Positions 49,678 through 57,901 of a stretch of 64,000 nt of DNA are shown one piece after another. The stretch is from Sphingobium sp. CAP-1 (GTDB taxonomy: Bacteria > Pseudomonadota > Alphaproteobacteria > Sphingomonadales > Sphingomonadaceae): positions 2,046,001 through 2,110,000 of the forward strand of contig NZ_CP046252.1 of assembly GCF_009720145.1 (NCBI RefSeq), given 5' to 3'. The notes below the pieces were generated by a model. That model searched no databases, was not told the DNA's origin, and saw nothing but the letters and a program-made list of their open reading frames with translations. The position numbers were made by a program, and so were the translations under genes. Each line of letters starts with the position of its first letter. Position 1 is the first letter of the stretch.

Positions 49678-50085
49678 ATGCCGGTGCTGGGAATGGGTGG
49701 GCTGTTTTTCCGGGCGCGCGATCCCGACGCGCTAGCCGCCTGGTATCGCACGCATCTGAATGTCGGCGGCGGCTGCGTGGTCGATCCCGCCGATCCGCCC
49801 AATGAATGGATCTGGCAACCCAAGGGTGGGCCGATGGTGTTCGCGCCGTTCAAGGCGGACAGCGACTATTTCGCTGCCGACAAGGCGTTCATGCTTAATT
49901 TCCGCGTGTCCGACCTCGACGCCCTGCTGGCGGACTTGCGCGCGGCGGCCGTTGAGATCATCACCAAGCCCGAATGGGACGATCCCGTCCTCGGCCGTTT
50001 TGCCCGCATCCATGACCCGGAGGGCAATGCGATCGAATTATGGGAACAGCCCGACCAACGCCCGACCCAAGGAAATGACCTATGA
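49678..50085 (+). CDS. VOC-family (glyoxalase/bleomycin-resistance-like) protein
   Basis: 135 residues from MPVLGMGGLFFRARDPDALA, chosen because GGGAG lies 8 bases upstream; an ATG six codons earlier is possible. It has the paired beta-alpha-beta-beta-beta halves of the vicinal-oxygen-chelate fold (GGLFFRARDPDALAAWYRTHLN and FARIHDPEGNAIELWEQP, the latter Glu being a typical metal ligand). Substrate unknown. The stop overlaps the peroxiredoxin start (ATGA), so they are co-translated. Confidence 0.88.
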   Translation: MPVLGMGGLFFRARDPDALAAWYRTHLNVGGGCVVDPADPPNEWIWQPKGGPMVFAPFKADSDYFAADKAFMLNFRVSDLDALLADLRAAAVEIITKPEWDDPVLGRFARIHDPEGNAIELWEQPDQRPTQGNDL

Positions 50086-50615
50086 AGCGCCTGTCCCTTT
50101 GCCTCGCCGCCGCCGCTGCCGCCCTGAGTTCCAGCGGCGCGATGGCCGCGCTGGCGATCGGGGCCAAGGCGCCCGATTTCACCACGCGCGGCGCGATCGC
50201 GGGCAAGACCTTCACTTTGACCCTGTCCCATCAGTTGAAGCGCGGGCCGGTGGTGCTGTATTTCTTCCCCAAGGCGTTCACGCCGGGCTGTTCGGCCGAA
50301 GCGCGCGAATTTGCCGAGAATATCGACAAGTTCAAGGCGGCGGGCGCGACGGTGATCGGCATGTCGGCCGATCCGGTCGATGATCTGGTCGCCTTTTCCA
50401 CCAAGGAATGCGCAGGGAAATTCGCGGTCGCGTCGGCCGGCCCCGCCATCGTATCGGGCTATGACGTGGCGCTCAAGATGCGGCCGGGCATGACCGACCG
50501 CACCTCCTATGTCATCGCCAGGTCGGGCCGCATCGCCTTCGTCCATAGCGAGATGAGCTATGCCGGCCATGTGAAAAGCGCGCTGGCGGCGGTGGAGGCG
50601 ATGAAGGGCGAATAA
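50082..50615 (+). CDS. Exported peroxiredoxin (AhpC/TSA family, BCP-like)
   Basis: 177 residues with a signal peptide (about 1-22, ending GAMAA), so it works in the periplasm. The peroxidatic Cys is in FFPKAFTPGCSAEAREF (canonical P-x-x-x-T-x-x-C). Another Cys in TKECAGKF could be the resolving residue. Reduces hydroperoxides using thiol reductants. It overlaps the VOC gene by four bases. Confidence 0.92.
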   Translation: MKRLSLCLAAAAAALSSSGAMAALAIGAKAPDFTTRGAIAGKTFTLTLSHQLKRGPVVLYFFPKAFTPGCSAEAREFAENIDKFKAAGATVIGMSADPVDDLVAFSTKECAGKFAVASAGPAIVSGYDVALKMRPGMTDRTSYVIARSGRIAFVHSEMSYAGHVKSALAAVEAMKGE

Positions 50616-50621
50616 GCCCCT

Positions 50622-51014
50622 TCACCCCTCCGAAAGGAAATCGCCGCCGTCGATGCGGTCCAGTCCCGCGACGGCGCGCGCATAGATATAGGTCCAGGCG
50701 TCGACCGGGCCGTCCGGCCCCGCGACCGTCAGCCGTGCGCGCCGATATTCATGCGGATGGGGGAAATGCGGCGCGCATTCCTCATAATCGTCGAGCCAGG
50801 CCAGCGTCGCGGCGGCATCGGTCAGGGCGAACAAGTCACCCGTCACCCAATCCTCGCCGCCGGGAACGAAGCCGGGATAGGCCGCCACCCGGTAGAGTGC
50901 GCCGCGCGCGCGGGCAGGACCGATGAGGCGCGCCGCGCTGCGCAAGCACCGGGCCATGGGATCATCAAAGCCGGCGCGCAGCGTGCCATAGACGAAAAGA
51001 TGGGCAATATTCAC
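50622..51014 (-). CDS. Gamma-glutamylcyclotransferase-family protein (GGCT/AIG2-like)
   Basis: 130 residues from a GTG at 51014 (VNIAHLFVYGTLRAG). The family substrate motif YGTLR is near residue 9, and the acidic catalytic residue is likely in LAWLDDYEEC. Members act on gamma-glutamyl amines or glutathione-derived peptides. It converges with the peroxiredoxin gene, six bases away. The start codon is uncertain: the frame extends 15 codons further upstream. Confidence 0.87.
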   Translation of the reverse strand: MNIAHLFVYGTLRAGFDDPMARCLRSAARLIGPARARGALYRVAAYPGFVPGGEDWVTGDLFALTDAAATLAWLDDYEECAPHFPHPHEYRRARLTVAGPDGPVDAWTYIYARAVAGLDRIDGGDFLSEG

Positions 51015-51084
51015 ATCTAACCTATGAAATTTCCACCAATATCCGGTCAAAATCCCCAACCGATCTATTTTTTCGCGTCACCCA

Positions 51085-51104
51085 TTCAAATCGTCATCGT
51101 TGAA
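51085..51104 (+). promoter_or_regulatory. Candidate enhancer palindrome upstream of the sigma54-type promoter
   Basis: TTCAA at 51085-51089 and TTGAA at 51100-51104 form an inverted repeat, about 45 bases upstream of the -24 element, in the position of a bacterial enhancer-binding protein site. The short arms make this a weak call. Confidence 0.35.
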
Positions 51105-51133
51105 ATCCACGTATTTCGGGCAAAAATCTAAAT

Positions 51134-51149
51134 TGGCACGATCCCTGCT
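51134..51149 (+). promoter_or_regulatory. Sigma54-type (-24/-12) promoter
   Basis: TGGCACG (51134-51140), four bases, then CTGCT (51145-51149). The GG and GC pairs are 10 bases apart, as required, and the -24 element is an exact match to TGGCACG; the -12 element has one change from TTGCT. Transcription would start near 51160 and read the small peptide gene and pspC. Confidence 0.65.
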
Positions 51150-51206
51150 GATACGCCTGACATCAAGGCCGGACGATCCGGTCGCCACAGTCAGGGAGTA
51201 TCTACC

Positions 51207-51311
51207 ATGTTCATCGCCAAGATCCAGAACGCCGCCCTCGCCCTTGTCGGCGCGCTGTTCGTCGCCAGCCTGTTCGTCAGCGCGGCGGTTCCGGTGGCGC
51301 CGATCGCCTGA
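51207..51311 (+). CDS. Small hydrophobic peptide gene upstream of pspC
   Basis: 34 residues beginning MFIAKIQNAALALVGALFVA and ending in SAAVPVAPIA, a single membrane helix. GGGAG lies 11 bases before the ATG, and the third positions are G/C-biased. It lies between the sigma54-type promoter and pspC, 48 bases before pspC, so it is probably the first gene of a two-gene unit. I recognise no known function. Confidence 0.75.
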   Translation: MFIAKIQNAALALVGALFVASLFVSAAVPVAPIA

Positions 51312-51359
51312 TCGCGCGCGCCTCATCAGAAACATCCCATCCCGCAGAAGGCCAGACTC

Positions 51360-51545
51360 ATGAACAACAGCTTCACCCTCGACCGTCGCAATGGCAAGAT
51401 CATGGGCGTGTGCGCCGGCCTCGCCAATCGCAGCGGCATCGATGTCACACTGCTTCGCGTCGCGCTGGTGCTGCTGACGCTGTGCGCACTGGGGCCGATC
51501 GGCGTCGTGGCCTATCTGCTGGCGGGCTGGCTGGCGGAAGGCTGA
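51360..51545 (+). CDS. pspC: PspC-domain phage-shock protein
   Basis: 61 residues, the short form of PspC. Charged N-terminus with NSFTLDRRNGKIMGVCAGLANRSGIDVTLLR, which is the signature of the PspC domain, then one membrane helix (about 33-57). In enterobacteria PspC senses inner-membrane stress in the psp operon, which is sigma54-dependent; the promoter seen here fits that logic. pspA, pspB and pspF are not in the window. Confidence 0.92.
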   Translation: MNNSFTLDRRNGKIMGVCAGLANRSGIDVTLLRVALVLLTLCALGPIGVVAYLLAGWLAEG

Positions 51546-51592
51546 TGCCTTTCCGGCCAATGGCCGCACCCGTTCAAAGTCATCCAAAAGTA

Positions 51593-51628
51593 AAAAGGCC
51601 GCTCTGGTTAACCCAGAAGCGGCCTTTT
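51593..51628 (+). terminator. Rho-independent terminator of pspC
   Basis: AAAAGGCCGCT-CTGG pairs with CCAG-AGCGGCCTTTT with one bulge, around a short loop and T-run. It lies 48 bases after the stop. Confidence 0.88.
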
Positions 51629-51652
51629 AACGTCCCGATGAGACGGGATTAA

Positions 51653-51673
51653 GATCGTGGCAGAACCACGATC
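51653..51673 (-). terminator. Hairpin overlapping the stop codon of the small minus-strand peptide
   Basis: Perfect 8-bp stem GATCGTGG / CCACGATC with a CAGAA loop; the stem begins in the TGA stop codon of the peptide gene. The tail (TTAATCC on the minus strand) is weakly U-rich. Confidence 0.55.
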
Positions 51674-51755
51674 AGGCATATAGCACCGAATAAAAGGTCA
51701 GCATCTGCACGCCGACCGCAACGGCCAGCACAGCGCTCTGAAAAGCCTGACGCAT
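51672..51755 (-). CDS. Small hydrophobic peptide gene
   Basis: 27 residues, beginning MRQAFQSAVLAVAVGVQMLT and ending FYSVLYA: one membrane helix. GGAGCAAAGAC places a ribosome site 6 to 10 bases before the ATG. It stands alone between the pspC terminator and the DUF72 gene, on the opposite strand to pspC. No function is known to me. Small size makes it a prediction only. Confidence 0.55.
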   Translation of the reverse strand: MRQAFQSAVLAVAVGVQMLTFYSVLYA

Positions 51756-51879
51756 GTCTTTGCTCCATCGTTGGAAGAATAGCCCGCTTCCTGCGGGTGG
51801 ACGCGCCCCTACGCCCGTCATGCCATTGTAACAATCGCAAAGCGCGGCAGGCCGATTGCAGGAAATGCAACAGGTGCTG

Positions 51880-52620
51880 TTACTTCAAAGCCACGATCAT
51901 CGCCTGCGCCGCCGCCGGGTTCCGCTCCTTCGCACCACTGATGAAGAAGGCGAAAACATCACCCACCTGTGCCTGCGATCGCGCCCGATCGGCCCAGCCT
52001 TCGATCGCCGCAGGGGCATAGCCAGCCGGTTCCTCCGCCTGCGTACGCATCAGCCGCATATAGGCAAAGCCGACATCATGGCCGATGATCGCGGGATATT
52101 CGTCATGGTCGGCGAACACGACCGCCGCCCCGGCATCGCGCGCCATTGCGAGGAAGGCGGGATCGGCGAAACTGTCATGCCGCACCTCCAGCGCGTGACG
52201 CAGCGGCACGCCATCGACGCTGGCGGGCAGCAGTTTGAGGAAAGCGGCGAAATCATCGGGGTCGAACTTTTTCGTCGCCATGAATTGCCACAATATCGGC
52301 CCCAGACGGTCGCCCAGTTCGGCGATCCCCTGCCCGGTGAATTTGGTGATCGACTCGCCCGCCTCGGCCAGCACCCGGCGATTGGTGCAGTAGCGCGACG
52401 CCTTGACCGCGAACCGGAAGCCCTCCGGCACCGCCTTCGCCCAGCCGGCAAAGGTGGCGGGCTTCTGGCTGCTATAATAAGTGGCGTTGATTTCGGTCGC
52501 GGTCAGATGCTGGCCGACATGGGCAAGCTCGTCCTTCTGCCGCAGTCCGGCCGGATAGAAAGTGCCGCGCCATGGCTCATAGACCCAGCCGCCAATGCCA
52601 ACCCTGATCCGTCCCGCCAT
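51880..52620 (-). CDS. DUF72-family protein
   Basis: 246 residues, cytoplasmic, TIM-barrel-like. The family blocks are visible: RVGIGGWVYEPWRGTFYPAGL at the start, LTATEINATYYSSQKPATFAGWA, RFAVKASRYCTNRR, and LEVRHDSFADPAFL. DUF72 proteins are widespread; no certain activity is known. It is followed on the opposite strand by a DUF2061 gene. Confidence 0.92.
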   Translation of the reverse strand: MAGRIRVGIGGWVYEPWRGTFYPAGLRQKDELAHVGQHLTATEINATYYSSQKPATFAGWAKAVPEGFRFAVKASRYCTNRRVLAEAGESITKFTGQGIAELGDRLGPILWQFMATKKFDPDDFAAFLKLLPASVDGVPLRHALEVRHDSFADPAFLAMARDAGAAVVFADHDEYPAIIGHDVGFAYMRLMRTQAEEPAGYAPAAIEGWADRARSQAQVGDVFAFFISGAKERNPAAAQAMIVALK

Positions 52621-52733
52621 ATGCGCCTCCTGCGACCCGCATCCTGATCGCCTGAGCCGATCAGAGCCAGTGGAAAGACGCGTTGGCGATTATTGCGAAT
52701 GAATCTTAAGTGAGACACAACAAGGAGACGCCC

Positions 52734-52961
52734 ATGTCGCTCGACCTGATCAAGACCGGCACCTATCTGACCATCCACCTGACCGTGGGCTTCACCGTCG
52801 CCTATCTGATGACGGGATCGCTGGCGCTGGCCGGCGGCATCGCGCTGATCGAGCCGGTCATCAACGCCATCGCCTTCTTCTTCCACGAACAGGCCTGGAA
52901 AAAGATTCAGGCGCGCCAGGGCGAACCAGACTGGTTGCGCGGGCAGGCAGCGTTCGCATGA
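52734..52961 (+). CDS. DUF2061-family small membrane protein
   Basis: 75 residues with two predicted helices: DLIKTGTYLTIHLTVGFTVAYLMTG and LALAGGIALIEPVINAIAFFFHE, then WKKIQARQG. This is the DUF2061 pattern (Lys-Thr...His...His-Glu). AAGGAGA lies before the ATG at 52734. Function unknown. It converges with the cyclophilin gene, six bases away. Confidence 0.88.
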   Translation: MSLDLIKTGTYLTIHLTVGFTVAYLMTGSLALAGGIALIEPVINAIAFFFHEQAWKKIQARQGEPDWLRGQAAFA

Positions 52962-52967
52962 CCTCGC

Positions 52968-53636
52968 CTATTTTGCAGGTTTGCGGTTGAGGCCGATCAG
53001 CCAGGGCTTGACCCCACGTGATGGTCTGGGCGTCCCGTCCAGCCGCTTGGCGCGCAGGATCAGGATGGGTTTCACGATCATCTGCCCGCGCATCGGCCCG
53101 GAGCCGCAGCAGGTCGGCACGGCCAGAATCTTGCGCACCACATCCATGCCGCCCACGACATGGCCAAAGGCGGCATAGCCGATATAGGCGCCGCGCGCGT
53201 CCATATTGGGGGTAGGGCCGATGGTGATGAAGAAATTGCCCATCGCCGAATCGGGCCGGTTAGGCCGCGCCATCGATAAAGTGGCGTCGAGATGCAGGAT
53301 GCCGGTCCGCGTCGTCGGCTCATGCGGGATCGGCGGCAGCGAGCGGCGGGCATCGGTGTCGATACCCCCCTGAATCAGGCCATATTTCGGATCGCTCTTG
53401 CGCCGCGCCGCGCGGTAGAAGGTGACGCCGTCGAACCGGCCGTCATCGACATAGGTAAGGAAATTGGCGGATGTGCGCGGCGCACGCTTCTGATCCACGG
53501 CGACGACGATCGTGCCGACCGACGTGTCGATCGCGACACGGGTAAAGCCGGGCGTGGGGCGATTGGCAGGCAGGGCAAGGGCAGCAACAGGCGCGAAGCC
53601 AAGCAGCAGAACAAGCAAACGGACAAGGAAGGTCAT
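52968..53636 (-). CDS. Exported peptidyl-prolyl cis-trans isomerase, cyclophilin type
   Basis: 222 residues with a signal peptide (about 1-23, ending LALPA). Cyclophilin features: TRVAIDTSVGTIVVAVDQKRAP, NFLTYVDDGRFDGVTFYRAARR (with the catalytic Arg), and GYAAFGHVVGGMDVVRKIL. A few core residues differ from PpiA: the FFI-type block reads MGNFFITIG. A periplasmic folding catalyst by location. It precedes the tRNA-Glu gene on the other side of a 81-base gap. Confidence 0.92.
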   Translation of the reverse strand: MTFLVRLLVLLLGFAPVAALALPANRPTPGFTRVAIDTSVGTIVVAVDQKRAPRTSANFLTYVDDGRFDGVTFYRAARRKSDPKYGLIQGGIDTDARRSLPPIPHEPTTRTGILHLDATLSMARPNRPDSAMGNFFITIGPTPNMDARGAYIGYAAFGHVVGGMDVVRKILAVPTCCGSGPMRGQMIVKPILILRAKRLDGTPRPSRGVKPWLIGLNRKPAK

Positions 53637-53717
53637 TGGCGCAAGCCCTAAAGCCGCCGCACGCGCCGCGCAACCAGCGTTGCGCCAGTCGCCATGCTTC
53701 CCGAAAATATGAGGAAG

Positions 53718-53792
53718 TGGTGACCCCTACGGGAATCGAACCCGTGTTTCAGCCGTGAAAGGGCCGCGTCCTAACCGCTAGACGAAGGGGCC
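53718..53792 (-). tRNA. tRNA-Glu (TTC anticodon)
   Basis: On the minus strand: 7-bp acceptor stem GGCCCCT / AGGGGTC, D-loop with AGCGGTTAGGA, anticodon loop containing CTTTCAC (anticodon TTC), T-loop GGGTTCGATTCCC, and an encoded CCA end. Length 75 including CCA. All arms pair well. Confidence 0.97.
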
Positions 53793-53895
53793 GTTCGTTC
53801 GCGCCGCCATTGGGCAGCGCTGCGAAGCGAGGGCGCAATTAGGCGGGGACGGGGAAAGGGTCAACCCCCAAAAGACAAGAAAATGACAATCGGCG

Positions 53896-55662
53896 CTAAT
53901 CCGCCCAGGCGGCGTCCTCCAGATGCAGTTCGGCGGCGGGGCGGCTGCCCCAATCGTCGATCTTCGCCTTGCCCGCGACCCACAGCCGCCGGTCGCGCGG
54001 TGCGCCCAATATCGCCTGCCCCAGATCGGTTTCGGCCTGACGGAAGGCGATGGTCTTGATCGAGCGGCCATCGTCGCCCGCCATGATCGCGCGCAAATGG
54101 CCATTGCCCACGACATCGGCCTTGATGACGCGCATCGGCCCGGCGGCAATCAGCGGCGCGGGCCAGCCCGCGCCATAGGGACCGCCCTGCTCGATCGCGG
54201 CGACGAAATCCGGGTTCACTCCGGCGGGTGCCAGCACCGCGTCGATCAGCAGCGCGCGGTCGTCCCGCGCCCTGGCGACGGCGGCGGACAGGCGATCGTC
54301 CAGATAGTCGGCCAGCGCGTCGATCCGGTCGGCGGCGACGGTCAGGCCCGCCGCCATGGCATGGCCGCCACCCGCGACCAGCAGGCCGCAATCCTTGGCC
54401 GCCAGCACAGCCGCGCCAAGATCGACGCCGGAGATGGAGCGACCCGACCCCTTGCCCACACCCGCCTCATCGACGGCGATGACGATAGCGGGGCGGCCGG
54501 CCTTTTCCTTGATGCGGCCTGCGACGATGCCGATCACGCCGGGGTGCCAGCCCTGTCCCGCGATCACCGCAACGGCGCGGTTGCCCTGCGCGGCGAGCAG
54601 CGCCTCGGCCTGTTCCTGCACGCTCGATTCGATCGCGCGACGCTCCTCATTATACTGATCGAGCTGGGCGGCGATGCGCGCGGCTTCGGCGGGGTCTTCG
54701 GTGGTCAGCAGGCGCACGCCAAGGTCCGCCTGTCCCACCCGGCCGCCCGCATTGATGCGCGGGCCAAGCGCAAAGCCAAGATCATGGCAGAGCGGCGCGC
54801 GGGTCAGGCGACTGGTGTCGATCAGCGCCGACAGGCCGATATTGCGGCGCTTGGCCATGACCTTCAGCCCCTGCGCCACGAAGGCGCGGTTCAGCCCCTT
54901 CAATTGCGCCACGTCCGCCACTGTGCCGAGCGCGACGATATCGAGCAGGTCCAATATGTTCGGCTTGCCCCGGCTGGCGAACCAGCCTCTGGCGTCCAGC
55001 AACTTCAGCAGCCGCGCGCCCAGCAGGAAGGCGACGCCGACCGCCGCCAGATGCCCATGGACGGCGGCATCGGGATGCTCGTCCAGCCGGTTGGGGTTCA
55101 CCAGCGCGAACGCCTCCGGCAGTTGCGTGGCGCATTTATGGTGATCGACCACGACGACATCAACGCCCGTGGCCTTCGCCATCGCCAGCGCCTCGAACGC
55201 CTGCGCGCCGCAATCGACGGTGACGATCAGGGTCGCCCCCTCTCCCGCCAGCCGCACCAATGCCTCGCCCGACGGGCCATAGCCCTCCATCAGCCGGTCG
55301 GGGATATAGGGCCGGGCGTTCAGCCCCAGATCGCGCAGCAGCCGGATCAGCAGCGCCGCGCTGGTCGCGCCGTCAACGTCATAGTCGCCGAAGATGCGGA
55401 CATCCTCCTGCGCCTGGACCGCATCGGCCAGGCGCTCGGCCGCCGCGTCCATATCACGAAACAGGCTGGGATCGGGCATGAAGGCGCGGATGGTGGGGTT
55501 GCGATGCGCCTCCACCCCGTCACGCGGACAGCCGCGCGCCAGCAGCAATTGCGTCACCAGATCATCGGGCAGATAGCCGGGACCACGCGTGTCGGCGCCA
55601 ACGCCCCGCCAGCGCCAGGGCTGGCCCGAAATCGATCGCGAAATATTGAGCGCAAATGTCAT
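53896..55662 (-). CDS. recJ: Single-stranded-DNA-specific exonuclease RecJ
   Basis: Degrades 5'-ended single strands in recombination and repair. 588 residues. DHH phosphoesterase motifs: motif I IFGDYDVDGATSAALL, motif II TLIVTVDCGAQA, DHH in VVVVDHHKC, LGPRINAGGRVGQA, and the DHHA1 domain with GQGWHPGVIGIVAGRIKEK and SGRSISGVDLGAAV. The C-terminal OB-fold region follows. The start at 55662 is the first ATG in the frame. Confidence 0.96.
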   Translation of the reverse strand: MTFALNISRSISGQPWRWRGVGADTRGPGYLPDDLVTQLLLARGCPRDGVEAHRNPTIRAFMPDPSLFRDMDAAAERLADAVQAQEDVRIFGDYDVDGATSAALLIRLLRDLGLNARPYIPDRLMEGYGPSGEALVRLAGEGATLIVTVDCGAQAFEALAMAKATGVDVVVVDHHKCATQLPEAFALVNPNRLDEHPDAAVHGHLAAVGVAFLLGARLLKLLDARGWFASRGKPNILDLLDIVALGTVADVAQLKGLNRAFVAQGLKVMAKRRNIGLSALIDTSRLTRAPLCHDLGFALGPRINAGGRVGQADLGVRLLTTEDPAEAARIAAQLDQYNEERRAIESSVQEQAEALLAAQGNRAVAVIAGQGWHPGVIGIVAGRIKEKAGRPAIVIAVDEAGVGKGSGRSISGVDLGAAVLAAKDCGLLVAGGGHAMAAGLTVAADRIDALADYLDDRLSAAVARARDDRALLIDAVLAPAGVNPDFVAAIEQGGPYGAGWPAPLIAAGPMRVIKADVVGNGHLRAIMAGDDGRSIKTIAFRQAETDLGQAILGAPRDRRLWVAGKAKIDDWGSRPAAELHLEDAAWAD

Positions 55663-55801
55663 GCAGCGGCTGTAGCGATCCGCGAGTCAGGAGGGAAGCG
55701 GGCCAAATCATGTCACCGGCGGAACCGTCGCAAGCCGTTGAGCGTATTGCCTCTTCGTTGCGCCTGTGGAATGCGCAGCGCGAAAGGGGCAGCGCAGATT
55801 C

Positions 55802-57901
55802 ATGAGCAATAGACGGGCCTATCATGTCCAGCGCATGGCGAGCCTGTTCCTGCTGACCGCGTCGCCTTTGCCGCTGATGGCGCAAACGCCCGCGGTCCCG
55901 GCTCAAAAGGAGGCCGAAGAACCGATCCTGCCCGACGAGCAGTTCGAGGCACGGTTGCCCAGGGTGGAAGGCGCCGACGCCAATGCGCCCCTGCCCTCGA
56001 TCGATAGCTGGATCGACCAGCAGATGCCGGCGCAGGGCAGCGCTGTGACCGAATTGCCCGCCGCGACCGAACCGGCCGAGGAGCAGGAACTGGCCCTGCC
56101 GCTGCCCCCGCTCGACAGCGTGACCGTGCCGGCCAATGTCGCGGCGAACGATGATCCAAATGCCAAACTGCCCGATGTGCGCTACACCACCAGCATCGAA
56201 GGGTTCGGCAAGACGGGCCTTGAGGACGAGTTTCGCGCGCATTCGGCGCTGATTGAGGGCAAGGGCAAGGCCGAAACCGCCGCCATGGTGCAGGCACGCG
56301 CGCAGGAGGATGAGAAGCTGGCGACCCGCCTCTTCCATGCGCAGGGCTATTATGACGCGACGGCGCTTGCCAGCCTGGATCAGGCGGGCGACGGCACGCT
56401 GAAGGCGGTGATTTCGGTCACGCCGGGCCAGCGCTACAAGATCGGCAACATCGTCATCACCGCCGGGCCGACCGTGCCGCCAACTCTGGTGCGCGACAGC
56501 CTGCCGCTCAGGACGGGCGACTATATCATCGCCACCGATGTCGAGGGGGCGGAGGCCAATATCGGCGTCAAACTGCCGGAAAATGGCTATCCCTTCGCGC
56601 AGGTCGGGCAGCGCGACATCTTGCTCGATCCCGCGACCGTGACGGGCGATTATACGCTGCCGGTCGATGTCGGGCCGCGCGGCACGTTTCGCAGGATCAC
56701 CACGTCGGGCGCGAAACAGGCGTTCGGCGCGGATCATATGGAGGTGATCAAACGCTATAAGCCCGGTCAGTTGTACGACAGCCGCAAGGTCGATGATCTG
56801 CGCAAGGCGCTGGTGGCGACCGGGCTGTTTTCCAGCGTCGCGGTCGACCCGGTGCGGACCGGGGAGGCCGGGCCCGACGGAACCGAATATGTGGACTTGG
56901 CAGTCGAGCAGGAGGCCGGACCGCCGCGCACCTTGGCGGGCGAAGCGGGCTATGGCACCGGACAGGGATTCCGCGCCGAAGGGACATGGACCCACCGCAA
57001 CCTGTTCCGTCCCGAAGGCGCGCTGATATTGGGCGCGGTGGCGGGGACGCAGGAACAGGGCGTGTCGGGCACCTTCCGCCGGTCCAATGCGGGCAAGCGC
57101 GACAAGACGTTCCAGACCGGCATCACGCTGAACCACCAGAATTACGACGCCTATGAAGCCTTTACCGCTGGCCTGAACGTCGGCTGGTCGCGGGCGTCGA
57201 CGCCGATCTTCCAGAAGCGCTGGACCTATAGTTATGGCGCGGAGATATTGCTGACCAACGAGCAGGTGGTGCTGGACCCGGCCACCGCCGACAAGACGCG
57301 GCGGACCTATTTCATCGGCGGGGTGCCGGTGCAGATAGGCTATGATCGATCGAACGACCTGCTGAACCCGACCAAGGGTTTCAAGGCAACGCTGCGCGCC
57401 GAACCGGAAGGATCATTGCAGGGCGCTTTCTCCCCCTATCTGCGCGCCAGTTTCGACCTGAGCGGCTATTATCCGGTGTCGGACAGTCTGGTGATCGCTG
57501 GTCGGGCCAAGGTCGGCACGATCAGCGGGGTCAGCCGCAACGACATCGCGCCGTCGCGGCGCATCTATGCCGGCGGCGGCGGATCGGTGCGCGGCTATGG
57601 CTATCAGGAACTGGGGCCGAAGGACGCGAATAATGATCCGGTCGGTGGCCGATCGGTCAATGAATTCGCGGTCGAGGGGCGCTATCGCTTCGGCAATTAT
57701 GGCGTGGTCGCCTTTGTCGATGGCGGGCAGGTCTATGAAAGCCAGATCCCCCAATTTTCCGACATGCGTTATGGCGTGGGGCTGGGCGGACGTTTCTACA
57801 CCAATTTCGGGCCGTTCCGCGCGGACATCGCCATGCCGATCAACCGCCAGCCGGGCGAGAGCAAATTCGCCCTCTATATCGGCATCGGGCAGGCCTTCTG
57901 A
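55802..57901 (+). CDS. tamA: TamA, BamA/Omp85-family outer-membrane assembly protein
   Basis: 699 residues from MSNRRAYHV, with a signal peptide (ending PLMAQ). A long Pro/Glu-rich linker (about 30-125) precedes three POTRA-like domains (about 130-370), and the C-terminal 16-strand barrel carries the Omp85 signature (GGGSVRGYGYQELGPKDANND) and ends GIGQAF with terminal Phe. TamA works with inner-membrane TamB to insert autotransporters and other outer-membrane proteins. The stop overlaps the tamB ATG by one base (TGATG). Confidence 0.93.
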   Translation: MSNRRAYHVQRMASLFLLTASPLPLMAQTPAVPAQKEAEEPILPDEQFEARLPRVEGADANAPLPSIDSWIDQQMPAQGSAVTELPAATEPAEEQELALPLPPLDSVTVPANVAANDDPNAKLPDVRYTTSIEGFGKTGLEDEFRAHSALIEGKGKAETAAMVQARAQEDEKLATRLFHAQGYYDATALASLDQAGDGTLKAVISVTPGQRYKIGNIVITAGPTVPPTLVRDSLPLRTGDYIIATDVEGAEANIGVKLPENGYPFAQVGQRDILLDPATVTGDYTLPVDVGPRGTFRRITTSGAKQAFGADHMEVIKRYKPGQLYDSRKVDDLRKALVATGLFSSVAVDPVRTGEAGPDGTEYVDLAVEQEAGPPRTLAGEAGYGTGQGFRAEGTWTHRNLFRPEGALILGAVAGTQEQGVSGTFRRSNAGKRDKTFQTGITLNHQNYDAYEAFTAGLNVGWSRASTPIFQKRWTYSYGAEILLTNEQVVLDPATADKTRRTYFIGGVPVQIGYDRSNDLLNPTKGFKATLRAEPEGSLQGAFSPYLRASFDLSGYYPVSDSLVIAGRAKVGTISGVSRNDIAPSRRIYAGGGGSVRGYGYQELGPKDANNDPVGGRSVNEFAVEGRYRFGNYGVVAFVDGGQVYESQIPQFSDMRYGVGLGGRFYTNFGPFRADIAMPINRQPGESKFALYIGIGQAF

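Noticed and set aside
53923..55812. 629-codon open frame opposite recJ
   Set aside because: Its product is a typical Arg/Gln/Asp-rich shadow; recJ motifs are complete on the minus strand.
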